DNA of 64,000 nt. Origin: UBA2357 sp002344625. GTDB taxonomy: Bacteria > Pseudomonadota > Gammaproteobacteria > Burkholderiales > Rhodocyclaceae. The stretch lies in assembly GCA_937995335.1 (NCBI GenBank), contig CALKIH010000022.1, forward strand, positions 102,936 through 166,935, given 5' to 3'. The notes beneath the pieces are model-generated. The model searched no databases, had not been told where the DNA came from, and saw nothing but the letters and a program-made list of their open reading frames with translations. Positions 34,921 through 44,156 of the stretch are shown here, one piece after another (the stretch's first letter is position 1; each line of letters starts with the position of its first letter). The position numbers were made by a program, and so were the translations under genes.

Positions 34921-35400
34921 ATGCACATCCACATCGACCTCGGTCTTCAGCGCCTGAGCCTTTTCGGCGACGACGGGGCGTGCATCCGGCGCTATCCGGT
35001 ATCGACCGCGCTGAACGGGCCCGGCGAGCGTCGCGACAGCGGCTGCACGCCGCGCGGCCGGCATGTGGTGCGGGCCAGGATCGGCGCCGGGGCGCCCGTC
35101 GGCGCCGTCTTTCGCGGCCGCCGCCCCACGGGCGAGATCTGGACGCCGGCTTTTGCGGCGGCCAACCCCGATCGCGACTGGATCCTGTCGCGCATCATGT
35201 GGCTGTCGGGCTGCGAGCCGGGCTGGAACCGGCTCGGGCAGGTCGATTCGATGCGCCGCTACATCTACATCCACGGCACCGGCGACGATCAACCGATGGG
35301 GGTGGCGCGCTCCCATGGCTGCATACGCATGCGCAACCGCGACGTGATCGAGCTGTTCGATCTCGTCGCGGGCGGCGTCGTCGTAGACATCGAGGAATGA
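34921..35400 (+). CDS. L,D-transpeptidase (YkuD) domain protein without signal peptide
   Basis: A 159-residue protein that is almost entirely a YkuD domain. The catalytic motif is complete: His118 in YIYIHGTGDD, then SHGCIRM with His132, Cys134 and Arg136. In exported members this fold cross-links peptidoglycan or anchors lipoprotein. Here the N-terminus (MHIHIDLGLQRLSLFGDDG) enters the beta domain directly, with no signal peptide or membrane anchor, so how it would reach the periplasm is unclear. It follows tadA by 11 bases, and the PhoD-like gene comes next. Confidence 0.85.
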   Translation: MHIHIDLGLQRLSLFGDDGACIRRYPVSTALNGPGERRDSGCTPRGRHVVRARIGAGAPVGAVFRGRRPTGEIWTPAFAAANPDRDWILSRIMWLSGCEPGWNRLGQVDSMRRYIYIHGTGDDQPMGVARSHGCIRMRNRDVIELFDLVAGGVVVDIEE

Positions 35401-35471
35401 GGCATGCGCGACTGCGACCGAAGTGCGACACGCCGGCCGATTTCCCGTGCCGCGCCGGGCGGCGGTGATCC

Positions 35472-37472
35472 ATGACCGAACTTCCGCAGGTACTGGCCGG
35501 CCCGATCCTGCGCAGGCTCGAACCCGGGCGCGTGGTCATCTGGCTCGCGTGCACGCGAGCGCTGCGCGTGCGCGTGATGTTCGACCGCGGCGAGGGCCTG
35601 TGCCTCGAGCATGAGCTCGAAGCCGGCGACGGGCAGTGCCACCATCTCGTGGCGGGCGAGCGCCTGCATTACCTGCTGCTCGATCTGTCGCCGCGCGAGC
35701 CGTTCCCGTATGGGCGGTGGATAGGCTACACCCTCGCGTTCGCGTCGCTCGACGATCCGGAGCCGGACTGGCACGACGTGCTCGATGCGGCGCCCGAGCT
35801 GTGCTACCCGGGCCGGCGCACGCCCGGATTCATGCTGACCGAGCGGGTCGCGTCCTTGCTGCATGGTTCGTGCCGCAAGCCGCATCACCCGTCGGGCGAC
35901 GGCCTGGCGGAGGCCGACCGCTTGCTCGCGCGCTGCATCGCCGCGGGCCGGGTCGATGCCGGAGCGGCGCCCGCGTCGGATGCGGAGGACGCGCGGGACG
36001 CGCGGGACGCGCTGCCGGCATGGCCGGCAGCGCTGGTGCTTTCGGGCGACCAGATCTATGCCGACGATGTCGCCGGGCCGATGTTGCATGCGATCCATCA
36101 ATTGATCGAGCGTCTGGGCCTGCCGGTCGAGAAGCTGGCCGGCACCGAACACTCCGGCCTGAACGACGCCGCCGACCTCTACCGCCACCCGGACGGTTTT
36201 TATCGGCGCGAAACCCTCTTGCCGCACCACAAGCACAACTACGCCATCGTCGAACTGCTGTTCGGCGGTGTCGAGAAACCGGTGTTCACCACCGACAGCG
36301 CCCACAACCATCTGATCACGCTTGCCGAGGTGCTGGCGATGTATCTGCTGGCCTGGTCGCCCGCGCCCTGGCAAGGGGTAAACCTGGCGCCGCCGCCGGG
36401 CCTGGACGAGGAGTCGGCGGCGCTGTACGCGCGCGAGCGGTGCGCGATCGAAGCCTTCGTCGGCGATCTGGCCGCGGTGCGGCGGCTGCTCGCGCATCTG
36501 CCGGTGGCGATGATCTTCGACGATCACGACATCACCGACGACTGGAACCTCAGCCGCGAGTGGGAAGAGCTGGCCTACGGCCACCCGTTTTCCCGGCGCG
36601 TGATCGGCAATGCACTCGTCGCCTACGCGATCAACCAGGCCTGGGGCAACCAACCGGAAACCTTGAACGACATGCTGGCGAGCTTGCAGGCCTGTTTGGC
36701 CGACGCGGGCGGGGCGCGCCACGACGACTGCATCGACCAACTGCTGCGTTTCGATGCCTGGCATTACTGCTGGCCGACTTCGCCGCCGCTGGTCGTGATC
36801 GACAGCCGCACCCACCGCTGGCGCTCCGAGTCGGCCGCGCGCAAGCCGTCGGGCCTGATGGACTGGGAAGCCCTCACCGATCTCCAGCAAACCCTGCGCG
36901 GCAGGTCGGCGGTGTTGCTGGTGTCGTCCGCCCCGATTTTCGGGGTGAAGCTGATCGAGACCATCCAGCGCGGTTTCACCTGGATCGGACAGCCCCTGAT
37001 GGTCGACGCCGAAAACTGGATGGCCCATCCCGGGGCGGCCGAGGCCATCCTCAACATCTTCCGCCATCGCAGGACGCCGCAAAATTTCGTGGTGTTGTCC
37101 GGCGACGTGCACTATTCGTTCGTCTACGACGTCGAGCTGCGCGGGCGCATCCGCGGCCCGGACATCTGGCAGATCTGCAGCAGCGGCTTGCGCAACGAGT
37201 TTCCGCCGCGCCTGCTCGACGTGCTCGACCGGGCCAACCGCTGGCTGTATTCGCCGCGTTCGCCGCTCAACTGGTTCACCCGCCGCCGCCACATGCGGGT
37301 CATTCCGCGCAAGCCCGAAGGCACGCCGCATGGACGGCGTCTGCTCAACGGCAGCGGCATCGGCCTGCTCGAGCTCGACGAGGCCGGTGTGCCGTGGCGC
37401 ATTCGCCAGCTCTTGGCCGACGGCCGGGTCGTCGCCTTCAGCCGGCGCGAGGACGAGTCGCGCTGGGACTGA
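35472..37472 (+). CDS. PhoD-like metallophosphatase (alkaline phosphatase D family)
   Basis: A 666-residue protein with a PhoD-type calcineurin-like fold. LSGDQIYADD (near residue 190) and MIFDDHDITDDWN (near residue 345) carry the metal ligands, and VVLSGDVHYSFVY (near residue 540) the third site. The N-terminal 110 residues are a beta-rich domain as in other family members. Unlike classical PhoD there is no twin-arginine or other signal peptide, so a cytoplasmic phosphoesterase is more likely. Substrate unknown. The ATG at 35472 follows GGCGGTG. It is convergent with the FtsX-type permease gene. Confidence 0.82.
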   Translation: MTELPQVLAGPILRRLEPGRVVIWLACTRALRVRVMFDRGEGLCLEHELEAGDGQCHHLVAGERLHYLLLDLSPREPFPYGRWIGYTLAFASLDDPEPDWHDVLDAAPELCYPGRRTPGFMLTERVASLLHGSCRKPHHPSGDGLAEADRLLARCIAAGRVDAGAAPASDAEDARDARDALPAWPAALVLSGDQIYADDVAGPMLHAIHQLIERLGLPVEKLAGTEHSGLNDAADLYRHPDGFYRRETLLPHHKHNYAIVELLFGGVEKPVFTTDSAHNHLITLAEVLAMYLLAWSPAPWQGVNLAPPPGLDEESAALYARERCAIEAFVGDLAAVRRLLAHLPVAMIFDDHDITDDWNLSREWEELAYGHPFSRRVIGNALVAYAINQAWGNQPETLNDMLASLQACLADAGGARHDDCIDQLLRFDAWHYCWPTSPPLVVIDSRTHRWRSESAARKPSGLMDWEALTDLQQTLRGRSAVLLVSSAPIFGVKLIETIQRGFTWIGQPLMVDAENWMAHPGAAEAILNIFRHRRTPQNFVVLSGDVHYSFVYDVELRGRIRGPDIWQICSSGLRNEFPPRLLDVLDRANRWLYSPRSPLNWFTRRRHMRVIPRKPEGTPHGRRLLNGSGIGLLELDEAGVPWRIRQLLADGRVVAFSRREDESRWD

Positions 37473-37529
37473 GCGCGCAGCCTCCGGGCCCGGGCGCGGC
37501 CACGGGCCGCGGCGTGGCCCGGTGCGGCG

Positions 37530-40043
37530 TCAGTCGGTGCCGCGCAGCAAGGCCGCGGGCGACAGCCGCAAGCGCCGCAGCAGGTGTTGCGCACCCAGCC
37601 CGAGCGATGCGACGCTCACCACCAGCGCGACCAGCGCGCCCGGCCACCACGCGAACGGGGTGTCGAGCTGGAGCCGGTGGTGGAGCAGGATGCCCGCCAG
37701 GGCACTGCCCACGATCGTCGCGAACGCGGTCGTCAGCACGGCCAGCAGGAAGTATTCCAGATGCAGGCCGAGCCGGATCACGCCGAGCCGGGTGCCCAGC
37801 GTGTGCAGCAGCGTGGCCAGGTATACGTGGCGCATGCGGTTCGCCGCGATGACGCTGATCAGCACGAGCAGGCTTGCCAGCAGCGTCACCGCGCCGATCG
37901 CGCTCAGGCCGGAGGCGGCGCGGCCGAGAATGCCGCGCGCTTCGTTCAGGAGCAGCTCCGTGCGCACGCTCACGACGTTGGGTTGGGCGGCGGCGATGCG
38001 ATTCTGGGCGGCGGCGGCCTCCGCCGGATCGAGGTAGGCCATGCCCACGTAGCGGGTGATGAATGGGTCGAGGGCGCCGTCGGTGAAGATCGCCTCGAGC
38101 CACAGGCGCGATTGGAAGCGCTTCTGCGCATAGATGCCGACCAGCTCGGCATCCAGCGTGCTGCCGAGAATCTCGAATCGCAGCCGATCGCCGACCTTCA
38201 GCCCGAGCTGGTCGGCTTCGCGATCTTCCATCGCAACCCGCGGCGGCCCCGCGTAGTCGGCCGGCCACCAGGCGCCACGCTCGATGACCACCTGGTCGAA
38301 ATTATTCTGCAGATAACTCAGCTTGTGTTCGTCGCGCGCCTCGAGGCTGCGCCTGGAATCGTCGCTGTCGCGAAGGGTTTCTCCGTTGACCGCGATGAGC
38401 CGGCCGAGCACCAGCGGCGCGAGGTCGAGCTGGCCGAGCGTCGCCGACTGCGCCATGAGTTCGGCAAAAGCGTCTTTGTCGGCCGCGGTGACGTCGTAGA
38501 AGACCAGCGCCGGCGCGCGTGCGGGCACCGTGTCCTCGACCGTCCGCACTAGGGCGTGCACCACCAGGGTCGAGGCCACCAGCAGGGTCAGCGCGGTGCC
38601 GAGCGACAACAGCGTCGGGCGCAGCGGCGAACCCGGACGGTGGAGCCCCGACAAGGCCAGGCGCAGCGCGAAGCGTTCCGCCAGAAGCGGGTGTTCCGAG
38701 AGCCTGCGGGCGATGTGGCGCAGTGCCCGCACCATGCCCTCGAGGAGCGCCAGAGTCAGTGCCAGGGCGAGCGCGAAGCCCGCCCCGAACCAGGCGTCCG
38801 GCATGATCACGAGCATCAGCCCCAGGGCCGGCACGGCGGCACCGGCCGTCATCGCCCAGGCGCGCCGCGGCGTACGGGTCGCGTCGACGTCGATGCCGCG
38901 AAACAGCGCCGCCGGGCTGACGGTCAGCGCCTGGCCGAGCGCCGGCAGCGCGAACGTCACCGCGGTGCTCACGCCGAAGAGCCCGGCGAGCGCCAGTGGC
39001 TCGGCCAGCAGGCGGACGCTGGCTGCGGCCAGCGGCAGCCGCTCGCCGACGAGGCCGCCGCCGACCAGTGCCAGCAGGCCGCCCAGCACGATGCCCACCA
39101 GGCTCGAGGCCGCGGCCAGGATCAGGATCTGGATCAGGTACATCGCAGCCAGTTGCCGGTCGCGCAAACCGATCGCGCGCAGCGTGGCCAGCGTGCCGAG
39201 CTTGCCCTGCAGGTAGGCATGCACGCTGTTGAACACGCCCAGGCCACCGATGAACAGGGCGCTGATGCCGATCAGCAGCACGCCCGAGCCGATCTGGCCC
39301 AGCACCTCGCCCAGGCGCGCATTGCGTTCGATGAAGGTGCGGATTTCCCAGTCGGTTCCGGGGAAGGCGGTCGCGAACGCGGTGCGCCAGTCGTCGGGCG
39401 CGGCGTCGGTGCGCACCCGATAGCGATGGGCGGGGCGGCTGCCGGGTTGCAGCAAGGCGGTTTCGGCCAGCGCGCCGGCAGCGATCAACACCGGCGGCCC
39501 GCTCCAGTCGGCACGCAGGCTGCGGTCGGGCTGGCGCATGATCAGCGCCCGCACCTCCAGGCGCGCGGAGCCCAGTTCGATCGAATCGCCCACCGCGAGG
39601 CCCAGCCGCTCGGCCAGCGTCCGATCGAGTGCCGCGCCCCATGTGCCGGCTTGGGGCGCGAGCGCGTCTGCAAGCGGCGCGGGCGGTGCGAGCTCGACCG
39701 AACCATAGAGCGGGTAGTGCTCGTCGAAGCTCTGCAGCTCGACCAGGTGGGCCTCGCCGGATTCGGTCATCAACATGGTGCGCAGCTCGATCAGGCGCGA
39801 CACCTGGCCGCGGCTGTGCATCCAGGCGAGCACGTCATCGGGTAGCGGCGATCGGCTGCGCACCTCCAGGTCGCCACCGAAAAGCGTGCGGGTATCGGCC
39901 AGCAGGCCGGCGCTGACCTGGCGATAAAGGCCGCCGCTGGCCGCGATCAGGGTCACGCCGAGAGCCAGGCACGCGCACAGGACCCACAGCGTGCGGGTGC
40001 TGCCGCGCAGGTCGCGCCAGGCGAGCCTAAACAGCATGGGCAT
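37530..40043 (-). CDS. ABC transporter permease, YbbP/FtsX type
   Basis: An 837-residue permease with an N-terminal helix (LWVLCACLALGVTLIAASGG), a large periplasmic region, and FtsX-type helix groups near residues 255-350 and 715-837 (IGALGVFNS-type core at GGLGVFNSVHAYLQGKLGTLATLRAIG; second core near the C-terminus). This layout matches YbbP and MacB-related permeases, which move lipophilic molecules or work mechanically, not as importers. The start at 40043 lies inside the end of the ATPase gene (17-base overlap), so the two form one transporter. Substrate unknown. Confidence 0.88.
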   Translation of the reverse strand: MPMLFRLAWRDLRGSTRTLWVLCACLALGVTLIAASGGLYRQVSAGLLADTRTLFGGDLEVRSRSPLPDDVLAWMHSRGQVSRLIELRTMLMTESGEAHLVELQSFDEHYPLYGSVELAPPAPLADALAPQAGTWGAALDRTLAERLGLAVGDSIELGSARLEVRALIMRQPDRSLRADWSGPPVLIAAGALAETALLQPGSRPAHRYRVRTDAAPDDWRTAFATAFPGTDWEIRTFIERNARLGEVLGQIGSGVLLIGISALFIGGLGVFNSVHAYLQGKLGTLATLRAIGLRDRQLAAMYLIQILILAAASSLVGIVLGGLLALVGGGLVGERLPLAAASVRLLAEPLALAGLFGVSTAVTFALPALGQALTVSPAALFRGIDVDATRTPRRAWAMTAGAAVPALGLMLVIMPDAWFGAGFALALALTLALLEGMVRALRHIARRLSEHPLLAERFALRLALSGLHRPGSPLRPTLLSLGTALTLLVASTLVVHALVRTVEDTVPARAPALVFYDVTAADKDAFAELMAQSATLGQLDLAPLVLGRLIAVNGETLRDSDDSRRSLEARDEHKLSYLQNNFDQVVIERGAWWPADYAGPPRVAMEDREADQLGLKVGDRLRFEILGSTLDAELVGIYAQKRFQSRLWLEAIFTDGALDPFITRYVGMAYLDPAEAAAAQNRIAAAQPNVVSVRTELLLNEARGILGRAASGLSAIGAVTLLASLLVLISVIAANRMRHVYLATLLHTLGTRLGVIRLGLHLEYFLLAVLTTAFATIVGSALAGILLHHRLQLDTPFAWWPGALVALVVSVASLGLGAQHLLRRLRLSPAALLRGTD

Positions 40044-40725
40044 GATCGTGTTCGCGCGGTGCCGTCACCTCGGTCAGCCGGCCTTCGTGGAGGCGCAGCA
40101 CGCGGTCGCAGCGATTGGCAAAATTCATGTCATGGGTCACGAGCACGAGGGTGGTGTTCGATTCGGCATTGAGCTGTAGCAACAGTTCGCCGACGGCGGC
40201 GCCGGTGCGGTCGTCGAGGTTGCCGGTCGGCTCGTCGGCCAGTACCAGCTTGGGGCGATGGACCAGTGCCCGCGCGATGGCCACCCGCTGCTGCTCGCCG
40301 CCGGAAAGCTGTGCCGGATAGTGGTCGAGGCGCTGGCCCAGGCCGATTTTCTCGAGCAGGGTCTGCGCCCGTGCACGGGCGTCGCGCCGTCCGGCGATTT
40401 CGAGCGGCAGTGCGGCATTGTCGAGTGCGCTCAGGCTGGGCACCAGGTGAAACGACTGGAACACGATGCCCATGTGATCGCGGCGCAGGTCCGCCAACTG
40501 GTCGCTGGACTGGCGGTCGAGCGCGACGCCGTCGAACTCGACCGAGCCGGCGCCGGGCCGTTCGAGCCCGGCGAGCAGCAGTAGCAGCGACGACTTGCCC
40601 GAGCCGGACGGACCCGCGATCGCGATCCGTTCGCCGGCACCGATGTGCAGCTCGACCTCGCGCAGGATGTCGATGCGCGCCGCACCCAGGGTGTAGTGCA
40701 TGCTGAGACGGTTTAGTCTGATCAT
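40027..40725 (-). CDS. ABC transporter ATP-binding protein, YbbA/LolD type
   Basis: A 232-residue ATPase with Walker A GPSGSGKSS, Q-loop FQSFHLVPSLSALDN, signature LSGGEQQRVAIARAL, Walker B LVLADEPTGNLD and H-loop VTHD. The sequence is of the LolD/MacB/YbbA class, which pairs with FtsX-type permeases. The partner permease overlaps it downstream. A histidine-rich C-terminus (EHDHAHAV) is unusual for the class. Confidence 0.92.
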   Translation of the reverse strand: MIRLNRLSMHYTLGAARIDILREVELHIGAGERIAIAGPSGSGKSSLLLLLAGLERPGAGSVEFDGVALDRQSSDQLADLRRDHMGIVFQSFHLVPSLSALDNAALPLEIAGRRDARARAQTLLEKIGLGQRLDHYPAQLSGGEQQRVAIARALVHRPKLVLADEPTGNLDDRTGAAVGELLLQLNAESNTTLVLVTHDMNFANRCDRVLRLHEGRLTEVTAPREHDHAHAV

Positions 40726-40827
40726 TCGAGCGCCTCGTGGATGGATTCGAAGTGACTGCGGCGCATGCGTTTGGTTCGCACCTGCGGGTGCGATGGGCGG
40801 TGAGTGGGCCGGACGCGGGGCGCCGGC

Positions 40828-41628
40828 TTATGGCGTGCGGGTGTGCTCGGCGGTTGCGGCGGGGGGCGCGGCGACCGTGAACCGGTGCCGGACCTCGGCG
40901 GCGATCCTGCCGGCCTCGTCCCATGTCCATTCGGCGAAGCACACCGCCCCATCGTTGGACAGGGTGAGCACGCTGGAGCAGCGCGTCCCGTAGCCCGGCG
41001 CGCGGATGAATGCCGGCGAGAGCCAGCGTTCCCACTCCATGCCGACGCCGGTGCGGGGCAGGTGCGCGTCGGGCGCGGGCTGGTCGTCCCTCAGTAGGGC
41101 CAGCAGTCGCCGATCGTCGGGCAGGTCGGGCAACGCGGCGGCGAAGCGCTCGCGCGCGAGCCTGACCTTGGGCCAGGGGGTGTCGAGCAGATGATTCGAC
41201 AAGCCATAGACACCGGGCGAAAGCGACTTGATGTGGCCGGTGGTGCTTTCATGGATGGCGAGCGAATGGCCGTCGAACGCGAGCAGGTTGAATCCGGCGT
41301 AGGCCGCGCTGATTGCCGCGATGCGTGCCAGGGTGGTGCGGGTGTCGGCGTCGGATGCCAGGCAGTCGCGCACCAGCGCGCCCCGCGAAGGCGCGCCGGG
41401 CCGCTGCTGCGAGGGGTCGCGATAATTGGTCAGCGCCGCGAAGCGCCCGTTGCGGCCGACGCCCATCCATGTGCCGCCCGCTTCGAGGTCGCGCCCGGCA
41501 AGCAGTCCGGGCGCCTCGCTCCACCAGTGGGCCGGCTGCGCCGGGCGCGCGAAGAACTCGTCCCGGTTCGCCGCCACCACCAGCCGGTAGTCGGGGTGCG
41601 CTCGCCAGCCGACCAGGATCAGGCACAT
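40828..41628 (-). CDS. NRDE family protein (TANGO2-like)
   Basis: A 266-residue protein of the NRDE/TANGO2 family: it begins MCLILVGW, has AANRDEFFARP near residue 20, and GTWMGVGRNGRFAALTNYR near residue 53. Cys2 directly after the initiator is conserved and suggests an Ntn-hydrolase-like fold; haem handling has been proposed for eukaryotic relatives. No bacterial function is established as far as I know. The ATG at 41628 is favoured because the family begins MCL. It overlaps the DUF4936 stop by 10 bases. Confidence 0.88.
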   Translation of the reverse strand: MCLILVGWRAHPDYRLVVAANRDEFFARPAQPAHWWSEAPGLLAGRDLEAGGTWMGVGRNGRFAALTNYRDPSQQRPGAPSRGALVRDCLASDADTRTTLARIAAISAAYAGFNLLAFDGHSLAIHESTTGHIKSLSPGVYGLSNHLLDTPWPKVRLARERFAAALPDLPDDRRLLALLRDDQPAPDAHLPRTGVGMEWERWLSPAFIRAPGYGTRCSSVLTLSNDGAVCFAEWTWDEAGRIAAEVRHRFTVAAPPAATAEHTRTP

Positions 41629-41909
41629 TCGACGAAGCGTTCCATATGCCGGACGGTGTCGGATTCGAGCCAGCGGGCGAGCCCCGCCTGGCGGCACTCT
41701 TCCACGAGCGCGGTTTCGAAGCCATCCGGGTCGCCCACGCCGGGATAGACCTCCATCCAGGTATGGGAGTCGTCGCGGCGCACCAGCAGGCGGCCGACGA
41801 TTCCGGTGCGTGCGGCAAGCCGCTGCTGCATGGCGCGCACCCCATCGTGCGCGCTGGCATGGTCGCGATCGGCCGCGACCCGGTAGTACACGTAGTAGTC
41901 GACCTTCAT
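41619..41909 (-). CDS. DUF4936 family protein
   Basis: A 96-residue soluble protein beginning MKVDYYVYYRVA, with HTWMEVYPGVGDP in the second half and Cys-Ala at the end. This matches the small DUF4936 family of betaproteobacteria, with a ferredoxin-like (dimeric alpha/beta barrel) pattern. The ATG at 41909 is set by the family start; the frame is open upstream but that part mirrors ygfZ. Function unknown. It lies between ygfZ (44-base gap) and the NRDE gene. Confidence 0.8.
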   Translation of the reverse strand: MKVDYYVYYRVAADRDHASAHDGVRAMQQRLAARTGIVGRLLVRRDDSHTWMEVYPGVGDPDGFETALVEECRQAGLARWLESDTVRHMERFVECA

Positions 41910-41953
41910 CGGTGTCTTGGCGTAAGCGCCTGATTTCAGGCTGGTTGATCGAT

Positions 41954-42970
41954 TCAGGGAAGCGCGTAGGGCAGATCGAGAAAGGCCAGGCGCGGGCCGT
42001 TCGGGCTGCCCAGGCGGGCTTCGCCCGCTTCGGCGCAACTCATCTGCATCACCGCCAGGGCCTCGAAGCCGCCACTGGCCGCGGGCGCGACCGTCACCAG
42101 TTTGCCGGCCGACTGGTCGCCGAACCCGGGGGTGTAGAGATCCGTGCCGACGTGCGGCAGGGTGTCGGTCTCGATGCTGACCCGGTACATGCGCTTCTTG
42201 AGCTTGCCCAGGTACTGGGTGCGCGCGACGATTTCCTGGCCGGGGTAGCAGCCCTTGTTGAAGCTCACGCCGCCGATGAGTTCGTAGTTGAGCATCTGCG
42301 CGACGAATTCCTCCTGGGTGGCGAGCGTGATCAGCGGGATCCCGGCGCGGATCATCGCGAGTTGCCATGCGGCGGTGCCGGCCGGTTGCGCGCCCAGGCG
42401 CTGCAGCCGCTCGAAGCACGCCGGCGCGTCGGCGACGGGCAGTGCAAGCACGAACGCATCGGCATTCAGGCGCACGACGACGCCCGTGTCGCTGGTCGTC
42501 TGACGCATGTCCTCACCCGGCGCTTGCAGGCCGCCGCGCGTCATCAGGTCGGCGGCGAGCGGTCCCGCGAGTCCGATGAGGGCGAGCTCGTCCGAGACGT
42601 CGGTGAGCTTGACCTTGCTGCGCAGCACGTACATCGAGAGCTTCTTGAGGATGGCGGCCCGAATGTCGGCCGATACCGCCAGCCAGTGGTCGGTCGGCGT
42701 GCCCCACAGCAGAAAGTTCGCGAGCATGCGGCCCTTCGGGGTGTTGAAACTGGTCCACTGCGCGGCGTCGGGCGCGAGTTTCTTCACATCGTTGGAGAAC
42801 AGGTTGTGCAGAAACGCCGCCGAATCGTCGCCGCGGCTGCGCAGCAGGCCGAGATGGGTGAGCGGCACCATGACCGTGGCTTCGGCGGTGGCGGCCGGGG
42901 CGAAGCGCACCGCGGTGTCGTCGAAGATCGCGCCGCGTTCGGCCAGGAAGGTGCTCCAGGTGGGGTTCAT
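41954..42970 (-). CDS. ygfZ: Folate-binding protein YgfZ (GcvT-like)
   Basis: A 338-residue GcvT-fold protein that helps assemble or repair iron-sulfur clusters in a folate-dependent way. The hallmark NKGCYPGQEIVART has Cys241, the residue conserved throughout YgfZ. LFSNDVKKL and TPKGRMLANFLLW earlier in the chain are also typical. The ATG at 42970 begins MNPTWSTFL. A minus-strand promoter candidate lies at 43004-43033. It is divergent from mltG, a neighbour relationship seen in related genomes. Confidence 0.9.
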   Translation of the reverse strand: MNPTWSTFLAERGAIFDDTAVRFAPAATAEATVMVPLTHLGLLRSRGDDSAAFLHNLFSNDVKKLAPDAAQWTSFNTPKGRMLANFLLWGTPTDHWLAVSADIRAAILKKLSMYVLRSKVKLTDVSDELALIGLAGPLAADLMTRGGLQAPGEDMRQTTSDTGVVVRLNADAFVLALPVADAPACFERLQRLGAQPAGTAAWQLAMIRAGIPLITLATQEEFVAQMLNYELIGGVSFNKGCYPGQEIVARTQYLGKLKKRMYRVSIETDTLPHVGTDLYTPGFGDQSAGKLVTVAPAASGGFEALAVMQMSCAEAGEARLGSPNGPRLAFLDLPYALP

Positions 42971-43003
42971 GTCGATATGCTCGGGATCAGAATTCGATGA
43001 AGT

Positions 43004-43033
43004 ATTATAGGGGCCCGCCGCGTCGGGTGTGAG
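43004..43033 (-). promoter_or_regulatory. Candidate promoter of ygfZ
   Basis: On the minus strand CTCACA (plus 43028-43033) and a perfect TATAAT (plus ATTATA, 43004-43009) are 18 bases apart, 33 bases upstream of the ygfZ ATG. The -35 matches the consensus at four of six positions. Confidence 0.45.
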
Positions 43034-43154
43034 GGTCACGCAGACCCGCGGCGCGTGCGGTCCGTTCCGACCCGATCGCGTGCAATGGCGTCCCGGCAAA
43101 TCGGCCGGCCCGGGCCGGTCGCCGATCAAGACTGTAGGTCCAGATTCCAGATCA

Positions 43155-44156
43155 ATGAAGTCCTTCTTTCTCAAGTCGCTGTTCGTGATCGTCCTCATGC
43201 TGGGGCTGGCCGCCGGCGGCATCGCCTGGTATGCCCATCGCCCGCTCGGCATCGGCGCGGCCGAAGTCGATTTCACGATCGCGCGCGGAGCGACGATGCG
43301 CGAGGCGGCCGGGGCGATGGCGGCTGCGGGCGTGCCGGTCGAGCCGCGTCTCCTCTACTGGATCGCCCGCATCGGCGGGCGCGCCGACAGGATCGTGGCG
43401 GGCAGCTACGTCGCGCCCGAGGGCATCACGCCATGGGGGCTCATCCTGAAGATCGCCAATGGCGATGTGACCCGGGCGGACATCCTGCTGGTCGAGGGCT
43501 GGAATTTTCGCCAGATGCGCGCTGCGATCGAAGCCCATCCGTATCTGCTGAAAGACACCGTGGGCATGGAGGACGCGGCGTTGCTGGCGGCGATCGGCGC
43601 CGTCGAATCCCATCCGGAAGGGCTGTTCTTTCCCGATACCTACGTGTTCGACCGGCACTCGAGCGCGCTCGTGGTGTTTCGCGAGGCCAACCGGGCGATG
43701 CAGCGCAGGCTCGACGAGGCCTGGAACATGCGCGATCCGGCCACGCCGCTGAAATCGCCCTACGAAGCCCTGATCCTGGCGTCGATCATCGAGAAGGAAA
43801 CCGGCCAGGCCCAGGAGCGGGGGCTGGTTGCCTCGGTGTTTGCGAACCGGCTGCGGATCGGCATGCGCTTGCAGACCGATCCGACCGTGATCTACGGCTT
43901 CGGCGCGAGCTTCGACGGGCGCTTGCGGCGCCGCCATCTCGAGACCGATCACGCGTACAACACCTACGTCCGCGCTGGCCTGCCGCCGACCCCGATCGCG
44001 ATGCCGGGCTGGCATGCGCTCGAGGCGGCGGTCAGGCCGGCCGAGAGCGATTTCCTGTATTTCGTCGCCCGCGGCGACGGCACGAGCGCGTTTTCGCGCA
44101 ATCTCGCCGATCACAACCGGGCGGTCAATAAATTCCAGCGCGGGGTGGGGCAGTGA
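43155..44156 (+). CDS. mltG: Endolytic murein transglycosylase MltG
   Basis: A 333-residue inner-membrane protein: an N-terminal membrane helix (LFVIVLMLGLAAGGIAWYA), a LysM-like region, then the YceG/MltG domain. The catalytic stretch LASIIEKETGQ (about 209-219) holds the essential glutamate, and LRIGMRLQTDPTVIYG and TYVRAGLPPTPI are further signatures. It cuts nascent glycan strands and so sets their length. The ATG at 43155 begins the membrane helix; the frame is open upstream but that part overlaps the promoter region. Its stop overlaps the tmk start. Confidence 0.93.
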   Translation: MKSFFLKSLFVIVLMLGLAAGGIAWYAHRPLGIGAAEVDFTIARGATMREAAGAMAAAGVPVEPRLLYWIARIGGRADRIVAGSYVAPEGITPWGLILKIANGDVTRADILLVEGWNFRQMRAAIEAHPYLLKDTVGMEDAALLAAIGAVESHPEGLFFPDTYVFDRHSSALVVFREANRAMQRRLDEAWNMRDPATPLKSPYEALILASIIEKETGQAQERGLVASVFANRLRIGMRLQTDPTVIYGFGASFDGRLRRRHLETDHAYNTYVRAGLPPTPIAMPGWHALEAAVRPAESDFLYFVARGDGTSAFSRNLADHNRAVNKFQRGVGQ

